64,000 nucleotides of DNA, taken from Streptomyces griseocarneus (GTDB lineage: Bacteria; Actinomycetota; Actinomycetes; Streptomycetales; Streptomycetaceae). Below, piece by piece: positions 42,418 through 51,439 of the stretch (position 1 is the stretch's first letter; each line of letters begins with the position of its first letter). Both the position numbers and the translations under genes were made by a program. The stretch is from contig NZ_BNBL01000002.1 in the NCBI RefSeq assembly GCF_014655595.1, positions 1 to 64,000 of the forward strand, in the 5' to 3' direction. The notes beneath the pieces were generated by a model. That model was not told where the DNA came from, did not search any database, and saw only the letters and a program-made list of their open reading frames with translations.

Positions 42418-44028
42418 ATGAGACATTTACGGAACAGGGCCAAGAGATCCCCCTTCGTGCAAACCCCCGGCGCCGCCGTGCGCCGCACCGCGGCCGTGGG
42501 CCTCGCCCTCGCCGCCTGCCTGGGCGCGGCCCCCACCACCACGACCACAGCGGCCCCCGCCGCGTCGAAATCCGGTGCCGGGCTGGACCGTTACTACGAC
42601 CAGCGCCCGGTCTGGGGCGGCTGCGCCACGGGCCCGGACGACACCATGGGACGTGACCTGGACAAGGCCGGCGCGCAGTGCGCGGACGTCACCGTGCCGC
42701 TCGACTACGCCGACCCCCGGGGCCGTACGATCACCGTCGCGATATCCCGGCTCAAGGCCACCGACACCCGCCACCGCGTCGGCTCGCTCCTGCTCAACAA
42801 CGGCGGTCCCGGCGGCACCGCCCTCGAGTCCCCGCCGGAATTCCGCACATGGATGAAGAAGGCCGGCCCGCGGTACGACATCGTCGGCTTCGACCCGCGC
42901 TTCGTCGGCCGCAGCACCCCACTGGACTGCGGATGGCCCGTCGGCACCAACCTCTTCTCGGCCGGTCTCAGCCGGGCGAGCTTCGAGCGCCAGGTCGCCC
43001 TCCAGAAGGGTCTGGCAGACAAGTGCCGCGCCACCAACGCCTCCGTGCTGCCGCACGTCACCACCCGCAACACGGCCCGCGACATGGACGTCATCCGCGG
43101 CGCGCTCGGCGAGAAGAAGATCTCCTACTTCGGCTACTCGTACGGCACCTACCTGGGCACCGTCTACACCCAGATGTTCCCCGGCCGCACCGACCGCATG
43201 GTCCTGGACGGCGCCATCGACCCACGCACGTTCAACCCCCGACTGCTCCAGCAGGCTGTCGGCGAGAACGAGCGCGCGCTCGCCGACTGGGCCACGTGGG
43301 CCGCCGCCCGCAACGACACCTACGGCCTCGGCCGCACCCGCGCCCAGGTCCTCGCCACCATCGACCGCGTCATCAAGGCCTCCTCGCGCAGCCCGCTGAC
43401 CGTCGGCACCGCCCCGGAGACCTTCCGTCTCGACGACACCCATATCCCGTTCATCCTGCTCGCCGGCGTCGACAGCGACACCGACGCGTCCCGGGCATCC
43501 CTCGCCGAGCAGGTGTCCGTGCTGGACAAGGCGGCGGCCGGGCAGCCGACCCGGCTGTCACCGCACTTCGCCGCGACCCTGCGGACCGCGATGACCGGCG
43601 AACAGTCGCACCACGGCAGCGTGCAGTCCGCGATCATCTGCGGGGACAGGGCGGCCCCGCGCGACCCCGAGGTCTACTGGCGGGACATCGAGCGCGGCCG
43701 TGCCGCGTACCCGCGCTTCGGCGCGCTGACCGACAACATCGGCCCGTGCGCCTTCTGGGACCGGCCCCGCGAGGAACCCACCCGGGTGAAGCACGACGCC
43801 GAAGTGCTGATCGTCTCCGCCACCGGCGACCCGCGCACCGCGCACAAGGGTGCCGTTGCCCTGCACGGCCTGCTGCAGAGCTCCAGGCTGATCACCCTCG
43901 AGGGTGCCAACCGGCACGCGATCTACGGCCTCTACGGGAACACGTGCGTCGACGACAAGGTCAACCAGTACCTGGCCACCGGCAAGCTGCCCGCCGATGA
44001 CCAGATCTGCTCCAAGCGGGCCGGCTAG
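42418..44028 (+). CDS. Secreted tripeptidyl aminopeptidase-type alpha/beta hydrolase
   Basis: 536 residues from ATG 42418 (ATG 42385 is an upstream alternative). The signal peptide is about 1-48 (RHLRNRAKR start, VGLALAACLGAAP core). Hydrolase triad: Ser241 in GYSYG, Asp471 in GDPRT, His500 in NRHAIY; oxyanion LNNGGPGG. S33-family exopeptidases like this trim tripeptides outside the cell. Codon 4 is TTA (42427), and TAATGT (42404) lies 8 nt before the ATG without a ribosome site, so it may be leaderless and bldA-dependent. Just outside the antibiotic cluster. Confidence 0.85.
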   Translation: MRHLRNRAKRSPFVQTPGAAVRRTAAVGLALAACLGAAPTTTTTAAPAASKSGAGLDRYYDQRPVWGGCATGPDDTMGRDLDKAGAQCADVTVPLDYADPRGRTITVAISRLKATDTRHRVGSLLLNNGGPGGTALESPPEFRTWMKKAGPRYDIVGFDPRFVGRSTPLDCGWPVGTNLFSAGLSRASFERQVALQKGLADKCRATNASVLPHVTTRNTARDMDVIRGALGEKKISYFGYSYGTYLGTVYTQMFPGRTDRMVLDGAIDPRTFNPRLLQQAVGENERALADWATWAAARNDTYGLGRTRAQVLATIDRVIKASSRSPLTVGTAPETFRLDDTHIPFILLAGVDSDTDASRASLAEQVSVLDKAAAGQPTRLSPHFAATLRTAMTGEQSHHGSVQSAIICGDRAAPRDPEVYWRDIERGRAAYPRFGALTDNIGPCAFWDRPREEPTRVKHDAEVLIVSATGDPRTAHKGAVALHGLLQSSRLITLEGANRHAIYGLYGNTCVDDKVNQYLATGKLPADDQICSKRAG

Positions 44029-44054
44029 GGCCGCAGCGCGAGGACACCCCCGGG

Positions 44055-45437
44055 TCACGGCGCCAGGTAGGAGTGGAAGACGTTCTCCGGGTCCCACGCG
44101 GCCTTGAGCTCCTGCAGGCGTTCCCAGTCGGCGGGCGCGTACGAGCGCCGGGCCCGGGAGGCGTCGGCTTCCAGGTCCGTCTCGGCGATGTAGCGTCCGC
44201 CGCGTCCCGAAGGATCGGCCGACGCCATGGCATCCCGCAGCCACCGCGCGTTGGTCCCGTCCGCGGCGGGGTCGGTCCACACCGCGTAGCACACGAGGTA
44301 GGACTCGCCGAGCGGGGAGAAGGCCATGTTCCGTAGCAGGGCCGGGTCTTCGGAGACGGGCTGCACCGGCGCGAGGACGAGGGACTTGCCGGAGGGGGCG
44401 TGGGCCACCGCGGCGGCCATGCGGGTCAGTTGTGTCTCGTACGTCTCCGCCGACCACAGCGTGTCCGCCGCGTACCGGTGCGCCGAGGGCCATGCCGCGT
44501 CGGCGCCCTGGTGCAGGCGGGCGAACGACGTCGGTTCGGGCGCTCGCACGAGGACGGCGCTGTCGGCGAAGGGACAGGACGCCGCCGGCGAGAGAGCGGC
44601 GAGTGCTTCGTCGTGCGTCGTGGCGAACGCGGTCATGGCGAGGAGGATCCGCGGACCGGGCGGGGCCGTGGCGGTCGGTTCACCGGAAGCCGTGAGAACG
44701 AAGGCCGTCTCGACGTTCACCGGGAGTTCGCGTGCCACGCCTTCCGCCCAGGCCGCCACGGGGCCGGCCGCGGAGAGCGGGAAGGTGAGGCCGGTGGTCA
44801 CGATGGCCCCCGGGTGGGGGTGCAGGCCGAGCCGGAAGCGGGTGACGACGGCGAAGAAGCCGGGCCCCGCGCCGCGGGCGGCCCAGAAGAGGTCGGCGTT
44901 CTCGGCCTCGCTGCACGTGAGGGTCCGGCCGTCGGCGGTGACGACCCGGATCTCCAGGACGTCGGCGCATGACGGCCCCCACGCGCGGGAGTTCCACCCG
45001 AGCCCGCCGCTGAGCAGGAACCCGCCCAGCGCCACGGAGGGGCAGTGGCCCACGGGAAAGGCGAGATCGTACGGGGCCAGCGCCCTGACCAGGTCCTGTC
45101 CGGTGGCGGCGGGCCCCGCGGTGGCCGTCATCGTCCCCGGGGCGATGCTGCACTGCCGGAGCCCGGAGAGGTCGATCAGCAGGCTCCCGTCGCGGAGCTG
45201 GGAGCCGGACCAGTTGTGTCCACCGGAACGCGTCGAGACGCGCATCCCCTCGGAGCGCGCGTAGGAAAGGGCCTCGGCGACGTCCCGCTCGGAGGCTGCC
45301 CGCACGATGACCTCGGGGAAGCGCTCCGGCTTGAGACCGTTCCACACCGCGGCGGCCCTGGCGCTGTCGTACGCGCGGTCGCCCCGCCGGATCAGGGTCC
45401 CTTCGAAGCGTGCTGCGGGAGAACGCCCGGGCATCAT
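44055..45437 (-). CDS. Berberine-bridge-type FAD oxidoreductase, probably bicovalent FAD
   Basis: 460 residues (ATG 45437, or 45434 with better spacing to GGAGG). FAD_binding_4 domain with STRSGGHNWSG (His for 8-alpha linkage) and VGHCPSVALGGFLLSGGLGW (Cys for the 6-S linkage), and C-terminal BBE segment DPENVFHSYLAP. Such oxidases oxidise sugars, alkaloids or polyketides. No signal peptide. It lies beside the double-ABM gene (21 bp), probably as an operon. Substrate unknown. Confidence 0.82.
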   Translation of the reverse strand: MMPGRSPAARFEGTLIRRGDRAYDSARAAAVWNGLKPERFPEVIVRAASERDVAEALSYARSEGMRVSTRSGGHNWSGSQLRDGSLLIDLSGLRQCSIAPGTMTATAGPAATGQDLVRALAPYDLAFPVGHCPSVALGGFLLSGGLGWNSRAWGPSCADVLEIRVVTADGRTLTCSEAENADLFWAARGAGPGFFAVVTRFRLGLHPHPGAIVTTGLTFPLSAAGPVAAWAEGVARELPVNVETAFVLTASGEPTATAPPGPRILLAMTAFATTHDEALAALSPAASCPFADSAVLVRAPEPTSFARLHQGADAAWPSAHRYAADTLWSAETYETQLTRMAAAVAHAPSGKSLVLAPVQPVSEDPALLRNMAFSPLGESYLVCYAVWTDPAADGTNARWLRDAMASADPSGRGGRYIAETDLEADASRARRSYAPADWERLQELKAAWDPENVFHSYLAP

Positions 45438-45458
45438 GACCTCCTCGAGGGGAGCCGG

Positions 45459-46436
45459 TCAGTGGACGATCAGGCCGAAGATCACGATGAACAGCAGATA
45501 ACAGAGCACCACTGCCGCCGCACCCGCCACATGGACGCGGAATCCCCGCGCGCGGCTGGGCGCGAGCCAGAACGCGAGACACTTGTTCACCAGAGGCATC
45601 AGCAGCCAGGTCAGTGCGCTGACGCTCAGCACGTTGCCGATGAACAGGGCCACGTACCCCGGGACGTTGAGATCGTCCAGCTCGGCGCCCACGGTCAGGT
45701 TCAGCACCATGACGGTGGGATAGAGCGCCAGAATCACGGACATGGCCTGTTTCCAGTTGGGCGGCGCAGTGTCCTGCGCACCCTCGCCGAAGCGGAACCA
45801 GCCGCTGAACGCGGAGCCGACTTTGCGTACGTCGTAGGAGGCGAAGTAGCTGTGCCCTTCCTCGAGCAGCCTGCTGCGGACGTCGGACTCGAGCCAGTCC
45901 TCGAGGTGCTCGCGGGAGTCGAACCGGAAGACGACGACCCAGCGTTCCTGGACCCCCTCGACCGGTTTGAACAACTCGGACCCCATGAATCCGGGTGACT
46001 TCTCCTGTGCTTTGAGGATCTTCTCCTGCCAGCGCAGAAAGCCCTCTTCGCGTCCGGGCTTCACCTCGTGGGAGACGACGGCGGTGACGGTCTCGGGGGC
46101 CTGTTCGGCCGGGGCGCCGCCATGGAGCACCTCCTGCGTCGGAGGCCCGTCGAAGAATTGCCGGCCCTCCGCGAGAAGGTCCCGCCGGCGGTCCGATTCC
46201 AGCCAGGCGGTCAGGCAGTCGATCCCGGAGAACCGGAAGACCGCCACCCATTCGTTCTCGGAACCGGCGCCGGGCGGGTACACCTCGGAGCCCTCGAACC
46301 CGTCGAATTCGCGTGCTGCCTCGTTCGTCCGGTTCTGCCAGCGCTGGTACTCGTCGACGTGGCCCGGTCGCACTTTCTGCGAGGTCACGACGGTGGCGTG
46401 GTCGGCCGCGGAGTCACGGCTTGCGCGTGGGCTCAC
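45459..46436 (-). CDS. Membrane protein with two antibiotic-biosynthesis-monooxygenase (ABM) domains
   Basis: 325 residues from GTG 46436. Two ferredoxin-like ABM repeats (about 14-100: VTSQKVRPGHVDEYQRW..., and 118-205: VVSHEVKPGREEGFLRW..., each followed by VFRF and WLESD), then three TM helices (about 230-250, 260-290, 300-324). This fusion also occurs as a stand-alone membrane protein family of unknown function in actinobacteria. A TAGGCT box 7 nt before the GTG suggests a leaderless transcript. Confidence 0.75.
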   Translation of the reverse strand: MSPRASRDSAADHATVVTSQKVRPGHVDEYQRWQNRTNEAAREFDGFEGSEVYPPGAGSENEWVAVFRFSGIDCLTAWLESDRRRDLLAEGRQFFDGPPTQEVLHGGAPAEQAPETVTAVVSHEVKPGREEGFLRWQEKILKAQEKSPGFMGSELFKPVEGVQERWVVVFRFDSREHLEDWLESDVRSRLLEEGHSYFASYDVRKVGSAFSGWFRFGEGAQDTAPPNWKQAMSVILALYPTVMVLNLTVGAELDDLNVPGYVALFIGNVLSVSALTWLLMPLVNKCLAFWLAPSRARGFRVHVAGAAAVVLCYLLFIVIFGLIVH

Positions 46437-46541
46437 GTAGAGTAGCCTAGTTCATATAGCACTTATGCGGCAAACCGGTCATTTGGCTACCTGTTCCGCG
46501 CCCCTCCCCGGCGGGGACCGGCGTCGATGGGAGACTCCGTG
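46437..46541. promoter_or_regulatory. Divergent promoter, ABM protein versus deaminase
   Basis: 105 bp with an AT-rich core (TAGCCTAGTTCATATAGCA, 46443-46461). TAGGCT on the minus strand precedes the ABM start by 7 nt; GGGAG (46529-46533) is the deaminase ribosome site. Confidence 0.55.
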
Positions 46542-47108
46542 ATGGAACACAAAGAACTCATCACCGAGGCGGTGCGCCTTGCCACCGAGTCCGTGGAGAA
46601 GGGCTGGGGCGGCCCCTTCGGCGCGGTGATCACCCGTGACGGGGAGATCATCGCGCGTGGGCAGAACCGGGTCCTCCTGACCGGCGACCCCACGGCCCAC
46701 GCCGAGGTCGAGACCATCCGCAAGGCCGTGCAGTACCTCAACCCCGAGGCGCCGTCGATCGCCGAAGAGCACCAGAACGAGAGCACCCTGGCCTACGTGC
46801 CCCGTCCCGAGGGCTCACCGGACCCCGTTCCCGAGCGGGCCCGCATGCTCCAGGGCTGCTCCATCTACATCAGCGGCGCCCCGTGCCCGATGTGCATGAG
46901 CGCCATCTACTGGTCCCGGATCGACGCCGTGTACTTCAGCCGCAGCCTGGAGGACACCCGGAACATCGGCTTCGACGACTCCTTCCAGTACGAGGACTTC
47001 ACGAAGCCGCTCGACCAGCGGAGGATCAGGATCGAGCAGATCCATCCCGAAATCGGCGCCCACGCCTACGACGCGTGGACGAGCAAGCCGGACCGGCACC
47101 CGTACTGA
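46542..47108 (+). CDS. Nucleoside/guanine deaminase-type zinc enzyme
   Basis: 188 residues from ATG 46542 (GGGAG 8 nt upstream). Cytidine/deoxycytidylate deaminase fold: PTAHAEVE (His zinc ligand, Glu proton shuttle) and APCPMCMSAIYW (two Cys ligands). GGPFGAVI and the C-terminal RNIGFDDSFQYEDF segment resemble guanine deaminases. Deaminates a purine or related base in the cytoplasm; exact substrate unproven. Confidence 0.85.
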   Translation: MEHKELITEAVRLATESVEKGWGGPFGAVITRDGEIIARGQNRVLLTGDPTAHAEVETIRKAVQYLNPEAPSIAEEHQNESTLAYVPRPEGSPDPVPERARMLQGCSIYISGAPCPMCMSAIYWSRIDAVYFSRSLEDTRNIGFDDSFQYEDFTKPLDQRRIRIEQIHPEIGAHAYDAWTSKPDRHPY

Positions 47109-47139
47109 GCGGACGGGTGCCTTCCAGGGCTCGCCGGTG

Positions 47140-48357
47140 TCAGTCCCGGGTGACGACCAGGCTGACGTTGTGCCCGCCGAACCCGAAGGAGTTGACCAGT
47201 CCCGCGGACCAGTCCCCGGTGCGGCTCGCGCCGTGGACCACGTCCAGGTCGATCCTCGGGTCGAGTGTTTCGAGGTTGCGGGTGGCGGGCAGCGTCCCGT
47301 CCCGCAGGGTGAGCAGCGCCGCGATGGCGGCCACCGCGCCGGACGCGCCCAGCATGTGACCGGTCATCGACTTCGTGGCCGTGACCGCCGCGTGCCCGCC
47401 GATCGCCTGCGCGACAGCCTCCGCCTCGGCCAGGTCCCCGGACTCGGTGGACGTGGCGTGGGCGTGGACGTTGTCGATGTCCCGCGGCCCGAGGCCCGCG
47501 TCGCGCAGGGCCGTCCTGATGGCGTGCACCTGGCCTTCCGCGTCCGACGCGGTGATGTGGTGCGCACTGGAGGAGACGGCACCCCCGGCCAGCACCCCGT
47601 ACGTACGGGCCGAGCGGGCGCGCGCGAAGGCGGCGCGCTCCAGGACCACCACTCCGGCGCCCTCGGCCATGACGAAGCCGCTGCGGCCGGCGTCGAAGGG
47701 GCGGGAGACCGCGCCCGGGTCCCCCTCGTCGGTGGAGAGGGCCTTCATCTGCGCGAAGGCGGCGATGCAGAACGGGTGCAGGGAGGCCTCGACGCCGCCC
47801 GCGACCACGACGTCGGCCCGCCCGGCCCGGATGAGGTCGAGGCCCATCGCGATGGCTTCCGCGCCGGAGGCGCAGGCGCTGACCGGCGTCCGCGCGCCGC
47901 CCCGCGCGCCCAGGTCCATGCTGACCCACGCGGCCGGGCCGTTGGGCATCAGCATGGGCACGGTGAACGGTGAGAGCCTGCGGGCCCCCGACCGTTCGTA
48001 GACGTCGTCCTGAGCGAGCGTGGTGAGGATGCCGCCGGTGCCCGTACCGATGACGACGGCGAACCGCTCGGGCTCCACCGCCGGCCGGCCGGCGTCCTCC
48101 CACGCCTCACGCGCACTGATCACCGCCAGCTGCTCGCAGCGGTCCCACTTGCGGGCCTCCACGCGCTCGAGCAGCGACACCGGATCCACGGGAAGCCGCC
48201 CCGCCACACGCACCGGCAGGTCCGCCGCCTGCTCGTCCTCCAGCCGGGTCACACCCGACTCCCCGGCCACCAGCCCCCTCCACGACTGCGCGGCGCCGGC
48301 GCCGAGCGGGGTCATCGCCCCTATGCCCGTGACGAGCACCTCTTCGTTGCTGCTCAC
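47140..48357 (-). CDS. 3-oxoacyl-ACP synthase II (FabF-like), stand-alone
   Basis: 405 residues if the GTG at 48357 (GGGAGG 7 nt upstream) is the start; GTG 48363 is too close to that site. KAS motifs: Cys in VSACASGAEA, His in HAHATSTESGD, His in NSFGFGGHNVSLV, and KSMTGHMLGASG. It elongates acyl chains by Claisen condensation. There is no ACP, FabH or FabD nearby, so this is an extra KAS outside the FAS operon; there is no chain-length-factor partner, so not a type II PKS. Confidence 0.87.
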   Translation of the reverse strand: MSSNEEVLVTGIGAMTPLGAGAAQSWRGLVAGESGVTRLEDEQAADLPVRVAGRLPVDPVSLLERVEARKWDRCEQLAVISAREAWEDAGRPAVEPERFAVVIGTGTGGILTTLAQDDVYERSGARRLSPFTVPMLMPNGPAAWVSMDLGARGGARTPVSACASGAEAIAMGLDLIRAGRADVVVAGGVEASLHPFCIAAFAQMKALSTDEGDPGAVSRPFDAGRSGFVMAEGAGVVVLERAAFARARSARTYGVLAGGAVSSSAHHITASDAEGQVHAIRTALRDAGLGPRDIDNVHAHATSTESGDLAEAEAVAQAIGGHAAVTATKSMTGHMLGASGAVAAIAALLTLRDGTLPATRNLETLDPRIDLDVVHGASRTGDWSAGLVNSFGFGGHNVSLVVTRD

Positions 48358-48595
48358 AGCCACCCCTCCCTGCGTAGGTAGGAAATCAACAAAGGCGCGA
48401 GGATGATCCGCGCGCCTCCTCCTTGCGTCACGAAGAAGACACTGCCAGCTCGCGGCAGGGGCTCCCGCTCGGCCCAGTCCACCGAATCGGCAGCGGGAAT
48501 CTATGGGGGTGCTACAAAACGGCCGCTTGCCGGAAGCCGATGGGCATCATCTGCCGGTCAGCTGCTGGACGGCCTTGAGGACCTGGCCTGCTCCG

Positions 48596-48760
48596 TGCTC
48601 GCACACCCGGTACGTCCCCGATGGTGAGGACGTCGTCGCCCTCGGCGGCGAGCCCGGCGCTGCCGCCTTGGAGGATGCCGCGCAGCCCGGCGCGGCGCAG
48701 GGCTCGCACGGCGATCTCGCTCAGCCGTTCCGCGTCGCCGGATCCGGAAGCCGGCGGCAA
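48596..48760 (-). pseudogene. Remnant of a GT1-type glycosyltransferase
   Basis: The minus strand encodes ERLSEIAVRALRRAGLRGILQGGSAGL..EGDDVLTIGDVP, the mid-to-C part of the MGT/GT1 family just before its HHGGAGT donor site, but the frame is lost right after DVP and no start or donor site remains. It lies in the 430-bp gap between the KAS gene and the channel gene. Nothing else is recognised in that gap. Confidence 0.45.
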
Positions 48761-48794
48761 CCGCCCGGCCGCTTGCGGGCGGATGCGGAGGGGG

Positions 48795-49850
48795 TCATCT
48801 GCACGCGGCGAGGAGCACCAAGGTCCCGCAAGTGAGGGCGTAGGTGGCGAGTCCGGCCCAGGCGGCGCGGTGACTGACCCGCTCCGCCCGGGCGACGCTG
48901 CCTCCCCGGCTGGTCCGGCGCCAGGCGAGGACGGTGCCGGCCACGGCGAGGAGCAGGTAGGCGAGGGTGATGAGGTGGAGCCAGTCGATGAGGGTCAGCC
49001 CGATGGTGCTCGTGATCTCGTTCTCGGCCTGCTGCATGTTGAGGACCACGACGAACAGTCCGCCGCCCAGGACGCCGAGCCGGCTGTGAATGCCCTCCAG
49101 CCGTTCGGCGGTCGCCAGTTCTTCGTGGCGTGAGGAGACGAGGAAGGTGGAGGCGGCGATGAGGAGGGCGAGGTAGAGGGGAGTGGTGAGCTTCCAGAAG
49201 GCGGTGGGGTGGGAACGCTCGAGGTCGATCTGGATGCGTACCCGGTGGTAGGTGCTGCCGTGCTCGAGGCTGCGGTCGCCGTAGGTGGTGGTGTAGTGCT
49301 TGTCGGCGGTGACCAGCCGGAACCCGGTCACCCGCCAGCCACGCGGGCGGATCTCCGGGTTGAGCTGGGAGTCGGCTTCGTTCGCGGTGAAGCGGAAGTG
49401 GCCGGTGTCCTGGGGCGCGGTCATCAGCACCTCGATGCGGTGGCGGTCGAAGGGGAAGTCGCGGACGTCCCATTCCTGCCGGAAACTGGACTGCACCCGC
49501 ACCTGGTCCAGCACCTGCCCGCCCTGGTTGATCAGGTTGGGTTCGGAGGTGTCGGGGTCGTCGGCGTTGGAGAAGGACATCTGCGGCAGGGGATCGGTGC
49601 GCCGGTCGGGGCAGATGGTCCACAGCCACAACCGTGCGGAGAACCTGCCCTTGGCGGGGTCGATGTCGTACAGGTCGCTGACGTAGGCGCCCAGCTCACA
49701 CCGGGGAACGCCTGCCCGGCCGGGCGAAGTCCTGGCCGCTGCCGGGGCCGTGGACAGCCAGAGCGCGAACAGGGTGAGGACGGCGAGCGACACGGCCGGT
49801 ACGGCGGCGGGCCGGAAGAGGTGCTGTCGTGCGAACGTCATCGCAGCCAT
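48795..49850 (-). CDS. Prokaryotic pentameric ligand-gated ion channel homologue
   Basis: 351 residues from ATG 49850 (ATG 49841 also possible; weak ribosome site). Signal peptide about 1-40. The extracellular beta-sandwich (40-215) includes VRVQSSFRQEWDVRDFPFDRHRIEVLM, matching the W-x-L-x-x-F-P-F-D-x-x landmark of Cys-loop receptors, without the Cys loop, as in bacterial members. Four TM segments follow: M1 with TTPLYLALLIAAS (conserved Pro), M2 about LGVLGGGLFVVVL, M3 WLHLITLAYLLLAVAG, M4 near the C-terminus. Ligand and ion are unknown; bacterial relatives respond to protons or amines. Confidence 0.75.
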   Translation of the reverse strand: MAAMTFARQHLFRPAAVPAVSLAVLTLFALWLSTAPAAARTSPGRAGVPRCELGAYVSDLYDIDPAKGRFSARLWLWTICPDRRTDPLPQMSFSNADDPDTSEPNLINQGGQVLDQVRVQSSFRQEWDVRDFPFDRHRIEVLMTAPQDTGHFRFTANEADSQLNPEIRPRGWRVTGFRLVTADKHYTTTYGDRSLEHGSTYHRVRIQIDLERSHPTAFWKLTTPLYLALLIAASTFLVSSRHEELATAERLEGIHSRLGVLGGGLFVVVLNMQQAENEITSTIGLTLIDWLHLITLAYLLLAVAGTVLAWRRTSRGGSVARAERVSHRAAWAGLATYALTCGTLVLLAACR

Positions 49851-49969
49851 ATGGCCCTATTGTCGCCGGGCCCGGGCTGACCGAGGCGGGCCCAGTGGGC
49901 GAATGCGCCGGTGTGGGGGACCTGCTCCCCGAACCGTTCGATGAACCAGGAGGTCCGGCCCGTTGCCGG

Positions 49970-50413
49970 CTACGGCAGTACGCGGCGAAGTGGCCGACGG
50001 TCGGAGCCGGTTGTCGTCTCGAGGTTGTGGGTCATGCGTTCCAGGACGAGAACCGCTGTCCGGTACTCGTCGGGGGAGATGCCGGCTGTGGACAGGTCGC
50101 GGAACGCGTCGACGTGCTCGGCGACATCGCCCAGGCGCCGGCGGCCACCGGAGGTGAGGGTGAGCCGGTCCGGTGCGGGGCGGGTCGCCCAGCCGTCGGC
50201 GAGCGCGGTGTCGATGGCGGCGTTCAGCGTGGGGACGTCGGCGTTGGCGGAAAGAACCGACAGGATCTCGGCGTCGGCGGCCTCGCCGGCGGCGTGGAGG
50301 ACGTTGAGGACCTGCCATGCGATCCGGGTGAGGCCGAACTCCTCCAGCATGTCGTTCATGTGGCGGGTGAGGGCTTGGTCGGTGCGGTTGAGCCAATAGC
50401 CGATGGGCTTCAC
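49970..50413 (-). CDS. MarR-like winged-helix regulator
   Basis: 147 residues from GTG 50413 (GGGAGGAG). Starts KPIGYWLNRTDQALTRHMNDMLEEFGLTRIAWQVLNVLHAAGE, a MarR-type dimer helix plus winged helix, with the recognition helix replaced by VPTLNAAIDTALADGWA. It is 28 bp downstream of an NmrA gene on the same strand. It probably senses a ligand related to the NmrA protein; the target site is unknown. Confidence 0.68.
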   Translation of the reverse strand: MKPIGYWLNRTDQALTRHMNDMLEEFGLTRIAWQVLNVLHAAGEAADAEILSVLSANADVPTLNAAIDTALADGWATRPAPDRLTLTSGGRRRLGDVAEHVDAFRDLSTAGISPDEYRTAVLVLERMTHNLETTTGSDRRPLRRVLP

Positions 50414-50441
50414 GAGGGTGCTCCTCCCATGAGGGGGGACG

Positions 50442-51335
50442 TTACGGATGTGCCGGCACGGACGACAGGTGTGACGACAGGTGTGCGGCCCAGTCCTGGC
50501 CGGCGGCCCAGTCGGTGAAGCTGTGCCAGCCGACTTCGGGGAAGTCACGGCGCAGTCCGGCGACGTCGACGTCGAGGCCGTGCGTGGTGAAGTACTCGAA
50601 CATGGCCGCCAGGTCGGCGGACCGGGTCCGGACGTAGGCCAAGGGCACCTCGTGGTGGGTGACCGGACGGCCGATGGCGGCCGTGAGGGCCTCCGCGATC
50701 CGGCCGGGGGTGAGTTCGTCGGAGGCGATGTCGATGCGTCGCCCGGCGAACTCGTCGCGGCGCTGGAGGACCAGCGCGGCGAACGCGCCGATGTCGGCGG
50801 CGGGGATGAGGGTGAGCGGCAGGTCGGCGGGCATGGGCCAGGCGAAGGTGCCGTCGCGCAGTCCGTCGAGGGTCCAGCCACTGGCGTAGTTGTCCATGAA
50901 CGCCGCCGGAGCGATCACGGTCCAGGGCATGCCGGCCGCGCGCAGGTGCTGCTCGACCCGGTGCTTGCTCTCGTAGTGCGGGACGCCGGTGCCGCGGTCG
51001 GCGTGGGCGGCGGAGGTGAGCACGACGTGCCCGAGGCGGGCGGCCGCCGCGGCGTCGACGAGGGCGTTGCCCTGCCGGGTTTCGGTGTCGGTGTCGGCGC
51101 CGAACGGGGTGGTGACCGCGAAGAGGGAGTCGGCGCCGGCGAGGGCGGCGTCGAGCGAGGCGCGGTCGTCGAAGTCGGCGTGGTGCACGTCGGCGCCGAG
51201 GCGGCGCAGGGCGTCGGCGGCGGGCGAGCCGGGGTTGCGGGTGAGGGCGCGGACCCGGTGGCCGGCGGTCAGCAGGGCGCGGGCGGTGGCCCCGCCCTGA
51301 GCTCCGGTGGCTCCGGTGACGGCGACGGTGAGCAT
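50442..51335 (-). CDS. NmrA/HSCARG-like NAD(P)-binding protein
   Basis: 297 residues, ATG 51335. VAVTGATGAQGGATARALL cofactor loop, APAAFMDNYASGWTL and IPAADIGAFAALVLQRRDEF, typical of the NmrA-like redox-sensor group. It is a second member in the window, diverged from the 7.9-kb copy. A 12-bp repeat (GACGACAGGTGT x2) codes LSSHLSS near the C-terminus. Divergent from a MarR regulator with palindromes between. Confidence 0.82.
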   Translation of the reverse strand: MLTVAVTGATGAQGGATARALLTAGHRVRALTRNPGSPAADALRRLGADVHHADFDDRASLDAALAGADSLFAVTTPFGADTDTETRQGNALVDAAAAARLGHVVLTSAAHADRGTGVPHYESKHRVEQHLRAAGMPWTVIAPAAFMDNYASGWTLDGLRDGTFAWPMPADLPLTLIPAADIGAFAALVLQRRDEFAGRRIDIASDELTPGRIAEALTAAIGRPVTHHEVPLAYVRTRSADLAAMFEYFTTHGLDVDVAGLRRDFPEVGWHSFTDWAAGQDWAAHLSSHLSSVPAHP

Positions 51336-51359
51336 GGTTCTCCCAGAGGTTTACAATGG

Positions 51360-51419
51360 CTGCGTGGCGCAGTTAATGCGTCACGCAGAAGAGTACGAGA
51401 TATTGCTGCGCCGCGCAGC
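51360..51419. promoter_or_regulatory. MarR-type operator cluster
   Basis: CTGCG-TGG-CGCAG (51360-51372), TGCGT-C-ACGCA (51377-51387) and GCTGCG-CCG-CGCAGC (51405-51419). Sites one and three share CTGCG-N3-CGCAG. They fill the gap between the NmrA gene and the divergent marR gene. Confidence 0.72.
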
Positions 51420-51439
51420 GATTAAGGGGTGTGATCCAC

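Noticed and set aside
47140..48357. Type II polyketide synthase
   Set aside because: Only one KAS with an intact Cys-His-His triad; no chain-length factor, ACP, ketoreductase or cyclase pair nearby.
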